A DNA stretch of 64,000 nt, from the NCBI GenBank assembly GCA_964410125.1, contig CAYPGQ010000010.1, positions 16,302-80,301 of the forward strand, in the 5' to 3' direction. Under the pieces are notes generated by a model. That model was not told where the DNA came from. It saw only the letters and a program-made list of their open reading frames with translations, and made no database searches. This document shows positions 1 to 9,392 of the stretch, piece by piece. The DNA is from G020348385 sp964410125. Its GTDB lineage: Bacteria > Acidobacteriota > Aminicenantia > Aminicenantales > Aminicenantaceae. How positions within the stretch are numbered: position 1 is the first letter of the stretch; the number at the start of each line of letters is the position of its first letter. A program made the translations under genes and the position numbers.

Positions 1-1
1 C

Positions 2-829
2 GACAAAAAAATCAAGGGAATCGTCCAAAAGCGTTATTCGCAGATCGCCAAACAAAACAGTTCTTGTTGTGGCCAAAGCGAATCATGCTGCGGATCGTCA
101 GACACGGCCGAACACATCGGAAAAGCCATCGGTTACGGCGAAGAAGAATTACAATCCGTTCCGGAGAATGCCAACCTCGGGCTTGGGTGTGGCAATCCGG
201 TTGCACTTGCAACTCTTAAGGAAGGAGAAACAGTTTTGGATCTGGGCGCCGGCGCGGGTTTTGACTGCTTTCTTGCCGCCAAAAGAGTCGGCGATAAAGG
301 GAAAGTGATCGGTGTGGACATGATACCCGAAATGGTAAAGAAAGCAAAGGAAAATGCCAGAAAAGGACAGTATGAAAACGTGGAGTTCAGGCTCGGAGAG
401 ATCGAGAATTTGCCACTGGAGACGGAGTCTGTGGATGTGATAATCTCCAACTGTGTGATAAACCTTTCGCCGGAAAAAAACAAGGTTTTCCAGGAGGCTT
501 TTCGAGTTCTCAAACCTGGCGGCAGATTGATGGTCTCGGACTTAGTCCTTTTGAAGGAACTCCCCGAATCCATCAGAGAATCGGTCCAAGCCTACACGGG
601 GTGCATTGCCGGAGCCATGAAGAGAGACGATTACCTCGATCTCATTAAAAATTCGGGATTTCAGGAGCTTGATGTACAAGGGGAAGAATATTTCTCACTC
701 GGCCTGGAATCCGAAGATGCGTTGGCAAAAGCTTTAGCCCAAGAAGCAGGGATTCCGATCGAACAGCTCACTGAGCTGGCCCGTTCTGTGCTGAGTATCA
801 AAATAGGCGCTATTAAGCCAAAAAAATAA
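2..829 (+). CDS. arsM: Arsenite S-adenosylmethyltransferase ArsM, 5' end missing
   Basis: Methylates trivalent arsenic with SAM in the cytoplasm. The frame is open from base 2 to the TAA at 827-829 (275 residues), so the start codon lies before the window; the first in-window ATG (236) falls inside the Rossmann motif and cannot be the start. Visible: an N-terminal 'IVQKRYSQIA' helix typical of ArsM, cysteine pairs at residues 22-23 and about 28-29, SAM motif I 'VLDLGAGAGFD' near residue 75, and the conserved arsenic-binding cysteines in 'SNCVINLS' and 'TGCIAGA'. These cysteines separate ArsM from generic UbiE-like methyltransferases. The next gene is convergent, with only 12 bp between stops. 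No ars regulator or pump is visible because the upstream side is outside the window. Confidence 0.93.
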   Translation, partial: DKKIKGIVQKRYSQIAKQNSSCCGQSESCCGSSDTAEHIGKAIGYGEEELQSVPENANLGLGCGNPVALATLKEGETVLDLGAGAGFDCFLAAKRVGDKGKVIGVDMIPEMVKKAKENARKGQYENVEFRLGEIENLPLETESVDVIISNCVINLSPEKNKVFQEAFRVLKPGGRLMVSDLVLLKELPESIRESVQAYTGCIAGAMKRDDYLDLIKNSGFQELDVQGEEYFSLGLESEDALAKALAQEAGIPIEQLTELARSVLSIKIGAIKPKK

Positions 830-841
830 AATCCTTCTGGA

Positions 842-2092
842 TTAAAACCGAAAGAGTTTGTTACCCAGTCTTCTTTGTTCTTCGTTCCATCTCCTTATCA
901 GATAGGGTTTTTCCGCTTCAAATATCCTGACAATCTTTTCAAAATATTCCTCGCATTCTTTGATATCCATGTGAACGGTGTTGTTCACAAAGGATAAAAT
1001 CCGGGAATGATAAAACGGAATCATGGATTCTATGATCATCTCCTTGGGAATCTCGTTATTCCGGTAGGCGATGGCATAATTGAAAAGGATTCGGGCCCAG
1101 AGGTTAGTACTGTAGTAAAACTTCTCCTTCGGGATCTTCTTTGTCTTCTTGATCTCAGCGAATTCCCCGCTGGGCAAAATTTTCTTCCACACTTCTCCAT
1201 AATGGTCAAATCCGTTGGCAAAATTGGAATACAGGGCGTCTGTATCCACGGAGACAGGAGGGGGCGTTTCTGTGGCTCCCAGGCCAAACCCAAAAATGCT
1301 GCTCGGCCAGCTTTCAGAGGTGTCCTTCCAGAAATATTCGAAGTCTATCATCAGCTCGAAAAAGGTCATGATCACTTGCATGAACATCGGCCCCAAGTCT
1401 TTTGCCGGGTCCTTGGCCTTATGAGATTTGGGTGATCCTAAAAACGTTTGGCATACCTTGAAACGGTGGGCAATGGCAACGGTCGTCATCCAGATGTCTA
1501 TTCCAAAATTCGCCACATTTTCGGTCCATGTTTTTTCGGATAAGAATGCTTGAGCCAGGCGTCGTGAAAATCCAAAATCTCCCCCGATGGGCTGTCTCAC
1601 CCTGAGGCCAAAAAGGGTTCTCAAAAGCGGATATGCGATGTGATTGGTGATCGAACCATCGTATTTATGGCGGATATAGATGGGAGTTACATAGTTGAAG
1701 CCGGCAAAAAGAGGTTCTCCCAGGTATTGAATCCACTGGGGCGTTATGCTCTTCAAATCGGCATCCACAACAACTGCAGCTCCGGCCTCGAGTTCAACAA
1801 CAGCCTCGAACAGATTCCTCAGATTATTCCCCTTCCCTCGAATATCACCAGGAGTCGAGATATATATCTTTGGGACGTCGGTGGGTGTGTTCAAGAAGGC
1901 AGTTTTTGTCCCATCCGGCGAATTGTTGTCCATGTTAATGATGACCGACTTTTTGTCCGGAAAGTATTTGCACAAACCTTGACTGGCCATTTGAGTGGGA
2001 TAAGAGATGGAATCCGCCTCGTTAAACGAGGGTATACCTACGATAAAATCAGCTTTTTTGACTTGCTCAGGATTTTCGATGATCACATCCAT
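842..2092 (-). CDS. GT-A glycosyltransferase of the glucosyl/mannosyl-glycerate synthase type
   Basis: Predicted to move a hexose from a nucleotide sugar to glycerate or 3-phosphoglycerate, making a compatible solute. The 416-aa protein has the nucleotide-sugar site 'IVGIPSFNEADSI' near the N-terminus, the metal-binding 'VVVDADLKSITPQWI' (DXD-like DAD), 'RQPIGGDFGFSRR', and a later 'FGIDIWMTT' acceptor region; the order and spacing match mannosylglycerate synthase, GpgS and glucosylglycerate synthase (GT78/GT81). The sugar and acceptor cannot be told from sequence. The start has AGGAAG 5 nt upstream. It lies 43 bp after the gene at 2136-2648, probably one transcript. A matching HAD phosphatase is at 16297-17115, so a two-step phosphoglycerate route is possible. 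Confidence 0.75.
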   Translation of the reverse strand: MDVIIENPEQVKKADFIVGIPSFNEADSISYPTQMASQGLCKYFPDKKSVIINMDNNSPDGTKTAFLNTPTDVPKIYISTPGDIRGKGNNLRNLFEAVVELEAGAAVVVDADLKSITPQWIQYLGEPLFAGFNYVTPIYIRHKYDGSITNHIAYPLLRTLFGLRVRQPIGGDFGFSRRLAQAFLSEKTWTENVANFGIDIWMTTVAIAHRFKVCQTFLGSPKSHKAKDPAKDLGPMFMQVIMTFFELMIDFEYFWKDTSESWPSSIFGFGLGATETPPPVSVDTDALYSNFANGFDHYGEVWKKILPSGEFAEIKKTKKIPKEKFYYSTNLWARILFNYAIAYRNNEIPKEMIIESMIPFYHSRILSFVNNTVHMDIKECEEYFEKIVRIFEAEKPYLIRRWNEEQRRLGNKLFRF

Positions 2093-2135
2093 TGGAACTT
2101 CCTTTCCGCCTATAATAACATGAATTATGTTCGAG

Positions 2136-2648
2136 TCAAGACTGCTGTTTTTGGACAGCTTGTTTGTTCATATCTTTGGCTTGATTGATCAAATCTTCTA
2201 GACGATCCAGGATAATCCTGACTTTGATATTGGATAATTTTCGTTTTCCCGATTGTTGCGTTTGAAAATGCTTTTTCAAAAGAAGTTCGATGCTTTCTTC
2301 GTCCATCCATTCGTGCAAAAACTCATCCTTAAAAAGTTCAGACCTAAGATCCTCATATTCTTGACTCATCGCTAGAATATGAAATTCTTCGAGAAGTTCG
2401 TCACGCCACTTCTGGTAATCATCAGCGGTATAAGCTGGGATGGGACCGAGAAGTTTTTTGGCATTCTCTAATGCTTCCTTCAAGAAACCATCGGCATCCC
2501 GGAGCAAGTTTCTGGCTTTGTAATAATCCGCCGGTTTAAAACTTTCCTCCTCTTTCAGAAGATTGCTGAACATCTCGACAGACTTGTTCACACATTCCCA
2601 ACATTTGGATGCCTTATGATAGATTAGATTTTCTGTGCCCTGTTGCAT
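2136..2648 (-). CDS. Hypothetical helical cytoplasmic protein
   Basis: 170-aa protein, not recognised. It has no signal peptide or membrane segment and is rich in Glu, Lys and Leu with long predicted helices; 'KASKCWECVNKSVEMF' near the N-terminus holds two cysteines (C-x2-C) but no second pair, so a zinc site is unsupported. A longer frame reaches 2723, but the ATG at 2648 has a good Shine-Dalgarno (GGGAG, 6 nt upstream) and is chosen. It precedes the glycosyltransferase on the same strand, suggesting co-transcription; a role in solute synthesis would be guesswork. Confidence 0.6.
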   Translation of the reverse strand: MQQGTENLIYHKASKCWECVNKSVEMFSNLLKEEESFKPADYYKARNLLRDADGFLKEALENAKKLLGPIPAYTADDYQKWRDELLEEFHILAMSQEYEDLRSELFKDEFLHEWMDEESIELLLKKHFQTQQSGKRKLSNIKVRIILDRLEDLINQAKDMNKQAVQKQQS

Positions 2649-2731
2649 ATTAATCTCCCTCACCCCATAAAACACTCTCTCTGGGACTGCCATTATATAC
2701 AATTTTCCCACATCCTTCAACATAAGGACGT

Positions 2732-2801
2732 CCCATTAGATACCACCCTATCTTAAAAATTCTTGATACTCATTCATCAGGATAGGGTGATACCTAATGG
2801 G
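2732..2801. repeat. Imperfect 21-bp inverted repeat
   Basis: Arms 2732-2752 and 2781-2801 match at 19 of 21 positions (CCCATTAG...CCCTATC against GATAGGG...CTAATGGG) with a 28-nt spacer. It sits in the gene-free stretch 2649-3032, before the minus-strand gene at 2136-2648. It could be a hairpin in the 5' leader of that gene, an operator, or part of a small palindromic element. Confidence 0.6.
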
Positions 2802-2817
2802 GAATCCTTTTTCTCAG

Positions 2818-2955
2818 ACAGTCAGGCAAGCTGAAGAGGAAGTCATCCGGAGGCGAGCGGGCATGGTTCCTCGAAGAGGAGAGCGAGCCGAGGAATAAGC
2901 GGATTTTCCTCGCTGGGGAAAATCAGCGGGCTGACGTTTCAGCTTGCCTGACTGT
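2818..2955 (+). repeat. Structured palindromic element with 18-bp perfect closing stem
   Basis: A perfect 18-bp inverted repeat (2818-2835 with 2938-2955, starting ACAGTCAGGC) closes a 102-nt interior that itself contains at least two hairpins: TTCCTCG/CGAGGAA around 2857-2895 and GATTTTCC/GGAAAATC around 2902-2924. A run of T follows the right arm at 2954-2961, as in an intrinsic terminator read on the plus strand, but no plus-strand gene lies upstream within 2 kb. It may be a structured RNA, or a REP/BIME-like mobile palindrome. The type is given as repeat because the inverted repeat is what can be shown. Confidence 0.6.
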
Positions 2956-2959
2956 TTTT

Positions 2960-2988
2960 TTGACTTCGGATGATGAGTTTGATATAAA
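2960..2988 (+). promoter_or_regulatory. Sigma-70 promoter for the M14 peptidase
   Basis: TTGACT at 2960-2965, 17-nt spacer, TATAAA at 2983-2988, about 45 bp before the start at 3033. The -35 box overlaps the T-run of the preceding palindromic element. Confidence 0.65.
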
Positions 2989-3032
2989 ATTTCCTAATGT
3001 TTTTACCCCAGAATTGGAGAGGAGACAAGCGC

Positions 3033-5804
3033 ATGAAAAAAACACTTATCCTTGTTTTACTGGGCTCTTTTTTATTTTCACCGCAGCTTATTGCACAAGA
3101 CAAAATCACCACGCCAAAAGAAGCTATGGGCTATAATGCCGGAGAGGATTATTTTCTGGCTTCTTACACCCAATTATCCGATTATTGGAAAAAACTCGCT
3201 CAGGAAAGCGCCCGCATGTCCTTGGTAAAAATCGGAAAAACAGCAGAGGGAAGGCCGATGTACATGGCCATCATTACATCCCCTGAAAACCACCCTCGCA
3301 TCGACCGATATAAGGAAATCGCTAAGCGGATGGCTCTTGCTGAAGGCCTGAACGACACACACGCAATGGAGCTGGCAAAAGAGGGCCGAGCCATCGTGTG
3401 GATCGATGGCGGGCTTCATGGAACCGAAGTTTTGGGAGCCCAGCAGCTGATCGAGCTTGTCTATCAGATGGTCAGCCGCAATGATACAGAGACCTTGCGG
3501 ATCCTTGACAACGTCATCCTCCTGGTTATCTGCTCCAATCCTGATGGCATGGAGCTCGTTGGTGACTGGTATATGCGCAAACCGGAGCCTACCAAACGCT
3601 CCACAAGAGGACTGCCCAGGCTGTACCATAAATATATCGGTCATGACAACAATAGGGATTTTTACATGTCGACTCAGGTTGAAACCGAAGCTCTGAACCG
3701 CATACTGTACAGGGAATGGTTCCCCCAAATCGTGTACAATCATCATCAATCGGGTCCATCAGGCTGTGTCTTATTCGCCCCACCTTTCAGAGACCCTTTC
3801 AATTACACTTATGATCCATTGATCCCGGTCCAAATTCAACTGCTGGGAGCTGCTATGCACACGCGATTCGTCCAAGAAGAAAAACCTGGAGCCACGATGC
3901 GGTCGGGAGCAGGATATTCCATCTGGTGGAACGGCGGATTGAGGACAACCGTATACTTCCATAACATGATAGGGATACTGACCGAGACGATCGGAAATCC
4001 CACTCCGATGGAGATTCCTTTCATCCCAGATAAACATCTCCCCAACAGCGATTACCCTTATCCCGTGGCCCCCCAAAAGTGGCATTTTCGTCAATCCTTG
4101 GAATATTCCATCACTGCTGACCGAGCCATCCTTGATTTCGCTTCCAAACATCGTGAAGAATTTTTGCTCAATATCTATCGCATGGGAAAAAGATCCATCG
4201 AAAGGGGCAATCGGGATCACTGGACCATCGTTCCTAATAGCATCCTCGCTCTGAATGATAAAATCGAGGCTGATCAAGCTAAAATGGAAGCATCAGGCCG
4301 GTCCCGAGGATTCCCTGTCAAATATTATGAAATGCTCCACGATCCCGCCACGCGTGATCCAAGAGGATACATCCTTCCGGCCAACCAGCCCGAATTTTTA
4401 ACCGCCACCAAATTCATCAACACCCTTATCAAAAACGGCATCACCGTACATCAAGCCAGCCGGGATTTCGAGGTCTCCGGAAAATCTTACCCAGCCGATT
4501 CCTACATCATAAAAAGCGCTCAAGCTTTTCGCCCCCATCTTCTTTCCATGTTCGAGCCTCAAAACTATCCCGACGACATCCCCTGCCCTGGGGAACCTCC
4601 AAAGCCCACATACGACATGGCAGGTTGGACTCTCGCCTTCCAGATGGGAGCCCGGTTTGACAGGATCCTGGAAGGATTCGATGGTCCTTTCGAAAAAATT
4701 GTGGATTTTGCACAAACTCCGGCGGGAAACATAACTAATACAGATAGGGCTGTTGGATTCCTGCTGGACCATAGGGTCAACGATGCTTTTATCGCCACGA
4801 ACAGGCTTTTAGGAAACAAGGGAGAAGTCTATTGGTTGAAACAGCCCTTCGAGGCCAACGGGAAAACCTATGCCGCAGGATCGATATACATTCCGAAAAA
4901 GCCTTCAACCACAAAACAATTGGAAATGTTATCAGATGAACTGGGACTGAAATTCGAAGGGACAGCACGCAAGCCATGGGGCGAAGCATTCCGCCTGAAG
5001 CCTCTCCGCATCGGCCTTTGGGATCGCTACGGAGGATCGATGTCATCTGGATGGGTAAGATGGCTGTTTGAGCAGTTCGAATTCCCGTTCGAAGTCGTTT
5101 ATCCCAATTCTCTCGACTCTGACAATCTTGCGGAAAAATTCGATGTCCTGGTGTTTGTCAGCGGAGCCATCCCCGGACAAAGCACTCAAGTCGGTCAACG
5201 CTACGGCCGATCCGCCCCAATGAAGCCAGAAGATGTTCCTGCAGAGTACCGCGATCGGTTGGGAAATATTACTGTCGATAAAACAGTGCCTCAGCTTCTA
5301 CGTTTTCTTAAAGAAGGGGGAACCGTCCTCACCATCGGAAGCTCTTCAAGTCTGGGTTTCCATGCCGGCCTCCCGATCAAAAATGCCCTTGTCGAAAAAA
5401 CACAGGACGGAACCGAGAAGCCCCTATCGAGTGGTCAGATTTTTATTCCGGGTTCCCTTCTCCAGGTCCGGCTCGACACTAGCCATCCCCTAACTTACGG
5501 GATGGGTGATACGGCAGATGTGGTATTCAACCGAAGCCCTGTTTTTAGACTTAAGCCCGAAGCCCAGCTCGAGGGAGTTCGCCCGATAGCCTGGTTCGAC
5601 AGCAACGCCCCTTTGAGGAGCGGATGGGCCTGGGGACAGCACTACTTGGAGGGAGGGATCGCCCTGATCGAAGCGACTATCGGCAAGGGGAAACTTGTCA
5701 TGTATGGTCCGGAAATCGCATTTCGCGGCCAACCTCACGGCACGTTTAAACTCTTGTTCAATGGCCTGTACCATGGACCTGCCAAAGTTGTCCTTTTGAA
5801 GTGA
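3033..5804 (+). CDS. Secreted M14-family zinc carboxypeptidase
   Basis: Exported metallopeptidase of 923 aa. The ATG at 3033 (GGAGAGGAG upstream) begins a clean signal peptide, MKKTLILVLLGSFLF... ending near 'LIAQ'; an in-frame ATG at 2997 would put extra polar residues before it. Zinc ligands are visible as 'HGTEVLG' (His129, Glu132) and 'VYNHHQSG' (His237 or 238), with 'SNPDGMELV', 'DNNRDF' and the general base region 'GILTETIG'. The length is about twice that of a plain M14 domain; the C-terminal half has a DJ-1/glutamine-amidotransferase-like segment ('GGTVLTIGSSSSLGFHAG') as seen in large bacterial M14 proteins. Substrate is probably peptides in the periplasm or outside the cell. It stands alone under its own promoter, convergent with the S46 peptidase. 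Confidence 0.9.
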   Translation: MKKTLILVLLGSFLFSPQLIAQDKITTPKEAMGYNAGEDYFLASYTQLSDYWKKLAQESARMSLVKIGKTAEGRPMYMAIITSPENHPRIDRYKEIAKRMALAEGLNDTHAMELAKEGRAIVWIDGGLHGTEVLGAQQLIELVYQMVSRNDTETLRILDNVILLVICSNPDGMELVGDWYMRKPEPTKRSTRGLPRLYHKYIGHDNNRDFYMSTQVETEALNRILYREWFPQIVYNHHQSGPSGCVLFAPPFRDPFNYTYDPLIPVQIQLLGAAMHTRFVQEEKPGATMRSGAGYSIWWNGGLRTTVYFHNMIGILTETIGNPTPMEIPFIPDKHLPNSDYPYPVAPQKWHFRQSLEYSITADRAILDFASKHREEFLLNIYRMGKRSIERGNRDHWTIVPNSILALNDKIEADQAKMEASGRSRGFPVKYYEMLHDPATRDPRGYILPANQPEFLTATKFINTLIKNGITVHQASRDFEVSGKSYPADSYIIKSAQAFRPHLLSMFEPQNYPDDIPCPGEPPKPTYDMAGWTLAFQMGARFDRILEGFDGPFEKIVDFAQTPAGNITNTDRAVGFLLDHRVNDAFIATNRLLGNKGEVYWLKQPFEANGKTYAAGSIYIPKKPSTTKQLEMLSDELGLKFEGTARKPWGEAFRLKPLRIGLWDRYGGSMSSGWVRWLFEQFEFPFEVVYPNSLDSDNLAEKFDVLVFVSGAIPGQSTQVGQRYGRSAPMKPEDVPAEYRDRLGNITVDKTVPQLLRFLKEGGTVLTIGSSSSLGFHAGLPIKNALVEKTQDGTEKPLSSGQIFIPGSLLQVRLDTSHPLTYGMGDTADVVFNRSPVFRLKPEAQLEGVRPIAWFDSNAPLRSGWAWGQHYLEGGIALIEATIGKGKLVMYGPEIAFRGQPHGTFKLLFNGLYHGPAKVVLLK

Positions 5805-5920
5805 TTGTCTGGTAATAGTCACTCCAGATACTCTCAGGAAAAGAAAGGTGATGAGGACAGGGCAATCAAAAAAAATCCCCACCAGATAATTGTCTCTCCA
5901 AAGTAGTTGGGGTAGCTGGA

Positions 5921-8086
5921 CTATTTTTCCGCTAGAACATTCATCTCTCTCAAGAGGTACTCCACTCCTCCGAATTTTTGTGTGACCCAAAGCACATACC
6001 GGATATCCACGGCGATCGAACGGCTGTAATCTTCACTCCAGCCATAATCATTGATGGTGGCTTCCCACGCGCGATCAAAATTCACCCCAACCAGCTCTCC
6101 ACGTGCGTTCAGGACAGGGCTACCAGAATTTCCACCTGTCGTGTCTGCATCGTACAAAAGGCAAGCCGGAACACTGTTGAACTCAGGATGAAAAAATTGT
6201 CCGAAATCTTTAGCTTTGTTCAAATCCATGATTTTTTGGGGCGTGTCAAAAGGCTCCTCGCCTGTGGTTTTTTGAATAATTCCCTCTAAAGTGGTGATGG
6301 GTTTGTAATAAACCGCATCCCTAGGGCTATAACCTCGTATTCTTCCGAATGTCAGACGGAGAGTCCTGTTTGCATCAGGAATGAATTCTTTCTGGTAGAA
6401 TTCCTTTTTGACATCAATCAGATGAGCAGAGAGCTCAGCCAGAACTCCCCTCTGTTCCTGTTCTGTATCTTTTTGTTCTTGATACACCGGATATAGCGCT
6501 TCACTCAATTGAAGGAAGGGATCTTCAATATCTTTGAGTTCCTGCGTTGATTTATTCAGTGCACCCATCAAAACATCAACATCATTGAGGTTAGATCGAT
6601 TGTATAATTGATCGATGAAGTCATCGATGGACTTTTCGAGATCGTCTCCTTTAAAGACGGCTTCTAGTGCGGAAATACGAAAATCCTTTGGCAATTGCGA
6701 TGCTCGTTTCAATATCTCCTTCAAGATGAATTTATCTGTCGATTCATAATAGTCCTTAAGGCTTCTTTCCAGTCTTTGTTTTGTGCGGGCAAAATTACGA
6801 TCCATATAGGCAGATTCTCTTTCTATATCCTTTTTCTGCCGTTCAATGGATGCTTCGTAAACCATGTAGGCGAATTGGATCATGTTCACGCTTCTGCGTA
6901 GATAGTTCAAAATCAGATCGTATTCAGCCCGGGCCCGAACCTCCTCATAGATTTTTTCGATTCTATTTAGGAGGTCTCCGTAGTCTGTCTTCCGACCCTC
7001 AGCCGCCTCGATGAATCTCTGCAGGTTATGTTCCTCGATGCGTTTTTTTTCAACAAGATGAAGTCTTTTCATCCCCAAAAGCTTACCCCGGTAATTCTTC
7101 ATGGTATTGGAGAGTCCTCTTATCCGGGAGAGATGCTTTAAAGCCACAGCACGATCGTTCTCTCCCATTTTTTCCATGACAGAAATCTGCCAGGCGTACC
7201 AATCAGCCACCCAGGGCATCCTTACCTCTTCCTCATAAGAAAGAAAATGAGACGTCCTGTGCCGATAGGTTCTTCCTGGATATCCCAGAAGAAAAACAAA
7301 ATCTCCCTCATTAACTCCCTTGGGATTCACTTGCAGGCATTTTTTCGGATGATAAGGAACATTTTTTTCAGAGTAATCCGCAGGCGATCCATCTGGTGCT
7401 ACATAAGCCCGCAAAAAAGAAAAATCTCCTGTGTGACGAGGCCACATCCAATTATCCACTTCTCCCCCAAAATTCCCGATGGATCGGGGAGGGACATAAA
7501 CCAGGCGGATATCCTTCAAATAGGTATAACTAAAAAGCACATAGGTTTTTCCTGTGAACATCTCGGCTACTTCCACTCTTTTACCAGGTTTTTTTTTCTC
7601 TTCCTCTACGACAATCTTTTTGATCCTCTGTTCAACGGCCTTGGTGCGCTCGGCATAACCCATTTTCTGTTTGATAACACTCAGTACCTCTTCCGAGACA
7701 TCTTTGTAAGATTCGGTTATACGAGCTGTGAGTCCTTCGGCACGGATTTCTTTTGACCGATCTCGAGCCAAAAACCCATGTTGAATATAATCCTTCTCTT
7801 TTGTACTGGCTGCTTGCACAGCCCCATACGCCACATGATGATTTGTAATAATCAATCCGTCATTTGATACAAAAGAACCCGTTGCCCCAACCTGAACAAC
7901 AGCCTGCACCAAACTGAGCTTATCCAGACTAAAAACTTCATCAGGTGCAATCTCTAAGCCCCTTGATTGAAGATCAAGTTTGCCTATCTCACTGATGGGC
8001 CACATCCCCTCATCTGGGTAAATAGACACGGACAGAAAAATGATCCCTACGGCAAAGATAAAGCCAAATAATGATCGTCTAAGCAT
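5921..8086 (-). CDS. S46-family dipeptidyl-peptidase (DPP7/DPP11 type)
   Basis: Periplasmic serine exopeptidase that releases dipeptides from peptide N-termini; 721 aa, the usual S46 size. The ATG at 8086 follows GAGGAG and starts a signal peptide (MLRRSLFGFIFAVGIIF). The catalytic His lies in 'ITNHHVAYG' and the catalytic Ser in 'GGNSGSPVLN' (about residue 653). In S46 enzymes the residue 18 positions after this Ser sets P1 preference: Gly in DPP7 types, Arg in DPP11 types; here it is Arg ('VNFDRAWEA'), pointing to Asp/Glu at P1. That specificity is inferred from a single position. It lies downstream of the 8152-9381 gene and convergent with the M14 peptidase. Confidence 0.93.
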   Translation of the reverse strand: MLRRSLFGFIFAVGIIFLSVSIYPDEGMWPISEIGKLDLQSRGLEIAPDEVFSLDKLSLVQAVVQVGATGSFVSNDGLIITNHHVAYGAVQAASTKEKDYIQHGFLARDRSKEIRAEGLTARITESYKDVSEEVLSVIKQKMGYAERTKAVEQRIKKIVVEEEKKKPGKRVEVAEMFTGKTYVLFSYTYLKDIRLVYVPPRSIGNFGGEVDNWMWPRHTGDFSFLRAYVAPDGSPADYSEKNVPYHPKKCLQVNPKGVNEGDFVFLLGYPGRTYRHRTSHFLSYEEEVRMPWVADWYAWQISVMEKMGENDRAVALKHLSRIRGLSNTMKNYRGKLLGMKRLHLVEKKRIEEHNLQRFIEAAEGRKTDYGDLLNRIEKIYEEVRARAEYDLILNYLRRSVNMIQFAYMVYEASIERQKKDIERESAYMDRNFARTKQRLERSLKDYYESTDKFILKEILKRASQLPKDFRISALEAVFKGDDLEKSIDDFIDQLYNRSNLNDVDVLMGALNKSTQELKDIEDPFLQLSEALYPVYQEQKDTEQEQRGVLAELSAHLIDVKKEFYQKEFIPDANRTLRLTFGRIRGYSPRDAVYYKPITTLEGIIQKTTGEEPFDTPQKIMDLNKAKDFGQFFHPEFNSVPACLLYDADTTGGNSGSPVLNARGELVGVNFDRAWEATINDYGWSEDYSRSIAVDIRYVLWVTQKFGGVEYLLREMNVLAEK

Positions 8087-8151
8087 GTTTCTCTCCTCGA
8101 TATAATTTTTAAATGGAAGGAACAACCAGGTGGTTGTAACATGTCCTTTCT

Positions 8152-9381
8152 CTAATCGGAAAAATATCCCATGCGGTGGATCACCTTAAAATCTTTTTCT
8201 TTCACTCTTACTTTGATTTCTTTAAACCGGCCATCTTTCTGATAGTCATCGGGAGAATAGTAGATCAGGTAATAATTCTCAGAAGCGTTAACAGCACGTT
8301 TGAAGGATGATACCGGATTAGCGGAGGTGTCTACAAATCCTCCGGTTGCATCTGCCATCTCCCAAAAAGCGCCAAAAATGTCCTCGGAACGCTCTTGAAA
8401 ATACACCCCCTGCACATGCTTGATGGCTGGAGTCAAAAACAAAAAATGAATCGAGATGGAAGAATCGGCATAAGCCTGTTTAACGAGATTCACATCAAAA
8501 GAAATATCTCTACGAGATGTGTGAGACATGCTGTATAAACCCTGGAGAACATGGGGCTTATCTTGGTACTGGGCCACATACTTGTTCAAAATGCTTGGCT
8601 CTATTTGAGGGATGTACTCTCTCTGGTAGACCAAAAAAACATATTTTTGCCCAGTATTATTTTTCAGGACCTTCGCAAAATCCAAAAGCTTCTTCTGGTT
8701 CACGCGCCTGAGCTTTCTAATCCTCTCCAGAGTATTCAGATATTTCATCAGTTTTTTTTCAACAGGCATGCGTCCATAACCGGAAAGGGTGTATTCATCC
8801 AACTGCGCAGCATTGTTACCAGGTCCATCGGGGGAACCTGCTGCCAACGACTTAGCCAATCCGATAAGAGCCTGGACGGCTCCACGATATTCGGCATTTC
8901 CTATCAACGATTCTTTTCTCAAAAGCTCTTTAAGCTGTTTTGAGAGCTCCTTTTTAGACTGGTACTCCAAAACTCGGTTTCTCAACTTGTAGGTGTTCAT
9001 CGGCGTGACGATTATCAGGTTATCGCCCGGAACCAGAACATTTTCATGAAAATAATCTATGGCATCTCCTATTTTAGAGGTGTACTCTGAGATTTCAAAA
9101 AAGAGAAAAAAGGTTCTGTCGGTGGATGGGACAAATCTTTTCTTTTCTTCGCTTCTTTCGACTGTCCTTTTTTTTATGAGATAAACCGCTTGGATCCTCT
9201 GGGGAATGCCTTCTTCCAATATTTCAAAGTCATCGATGGTCAGGTTCTCGACAAAATTCCCGTTCTGAAAAACTCGAACCGGAACTTCGATGTTGATAAC
9301 AACCGTCTGTTCGGCCACCTGCTGGGAAAAGACGCACAGGCTTAACAGGGAAAAACAGCAAACGAGAAAAAATCGTTTCAA
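8152..9381 (-). CDS. Exported VWFA-related protein
   Basis: 409-aa protein with a signal peptide (MKRFFLVCCFSLLSLCVFS) and the N-terminal pattern 'VPVRVF..G.FVENLTIDDFEILEEG' of VWFA-related proteins common in Acidobacteriota-like genomes. A Rossmann-like VWA fold follows, but the MIDAS motif is degenerate: 'FFEISEYTS' stands where DxSxS is expected, so metal-dependent ligand binding is doubtful. Start is TTG with GAGGAGG 5 nt upstream; no ATG is suitably placed. It begins 11 bp after the stop of the 980-aa propeller protein, so the two are likely one operon. Role unknown, probably extracytoplasmic protein contact. Confidence 0.75.
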   Translation of the reverse strand: MKRFFLVCCFSLLSLCVFSQQVAEQTVVINIEVPVRVFQNGNFVENLTIDDFEILEEGIPQRIQAVYLIKKRTVERSEEKKRFVPSTDRTFFLFFEISEYTSKIGDAIDYFHENVLVPGDNLIIVTPMNTYKLRNRVLEYQSKKELSKQLKELLRKESLIGNAEYRGAVQALIGLAKSLAAGSPDGPGNNAAQLDEYTLSGYGRMPVEKKLMKYLNTLERIRKLRRVNQKKLLDFAKVLKNNTGQKYVFLVYQREYIPQIEPSILNKYVAQYQDKPHVLQGLYSMSHTSRRDISFDVNLVKQAYADSSISIHFLFLTPAIKHVQGVYFQERSEDIFGAFWEMADATGGFVDTSANPVSSFKRAVNASENYYLIYYSPDDYQKDGRFKEIKVRVKEKDFKVIHRMGYFSD

Positions 9382-9392
9382 TCCATCCTCCT

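Noticed and set aside
830..843. Small hairpin AATCC/GGATT between arsM and the glycosyltransferase
   Set aside because: Five base pairs with no good T-run; too weak to call a terminator, although convergent genes make one likely.
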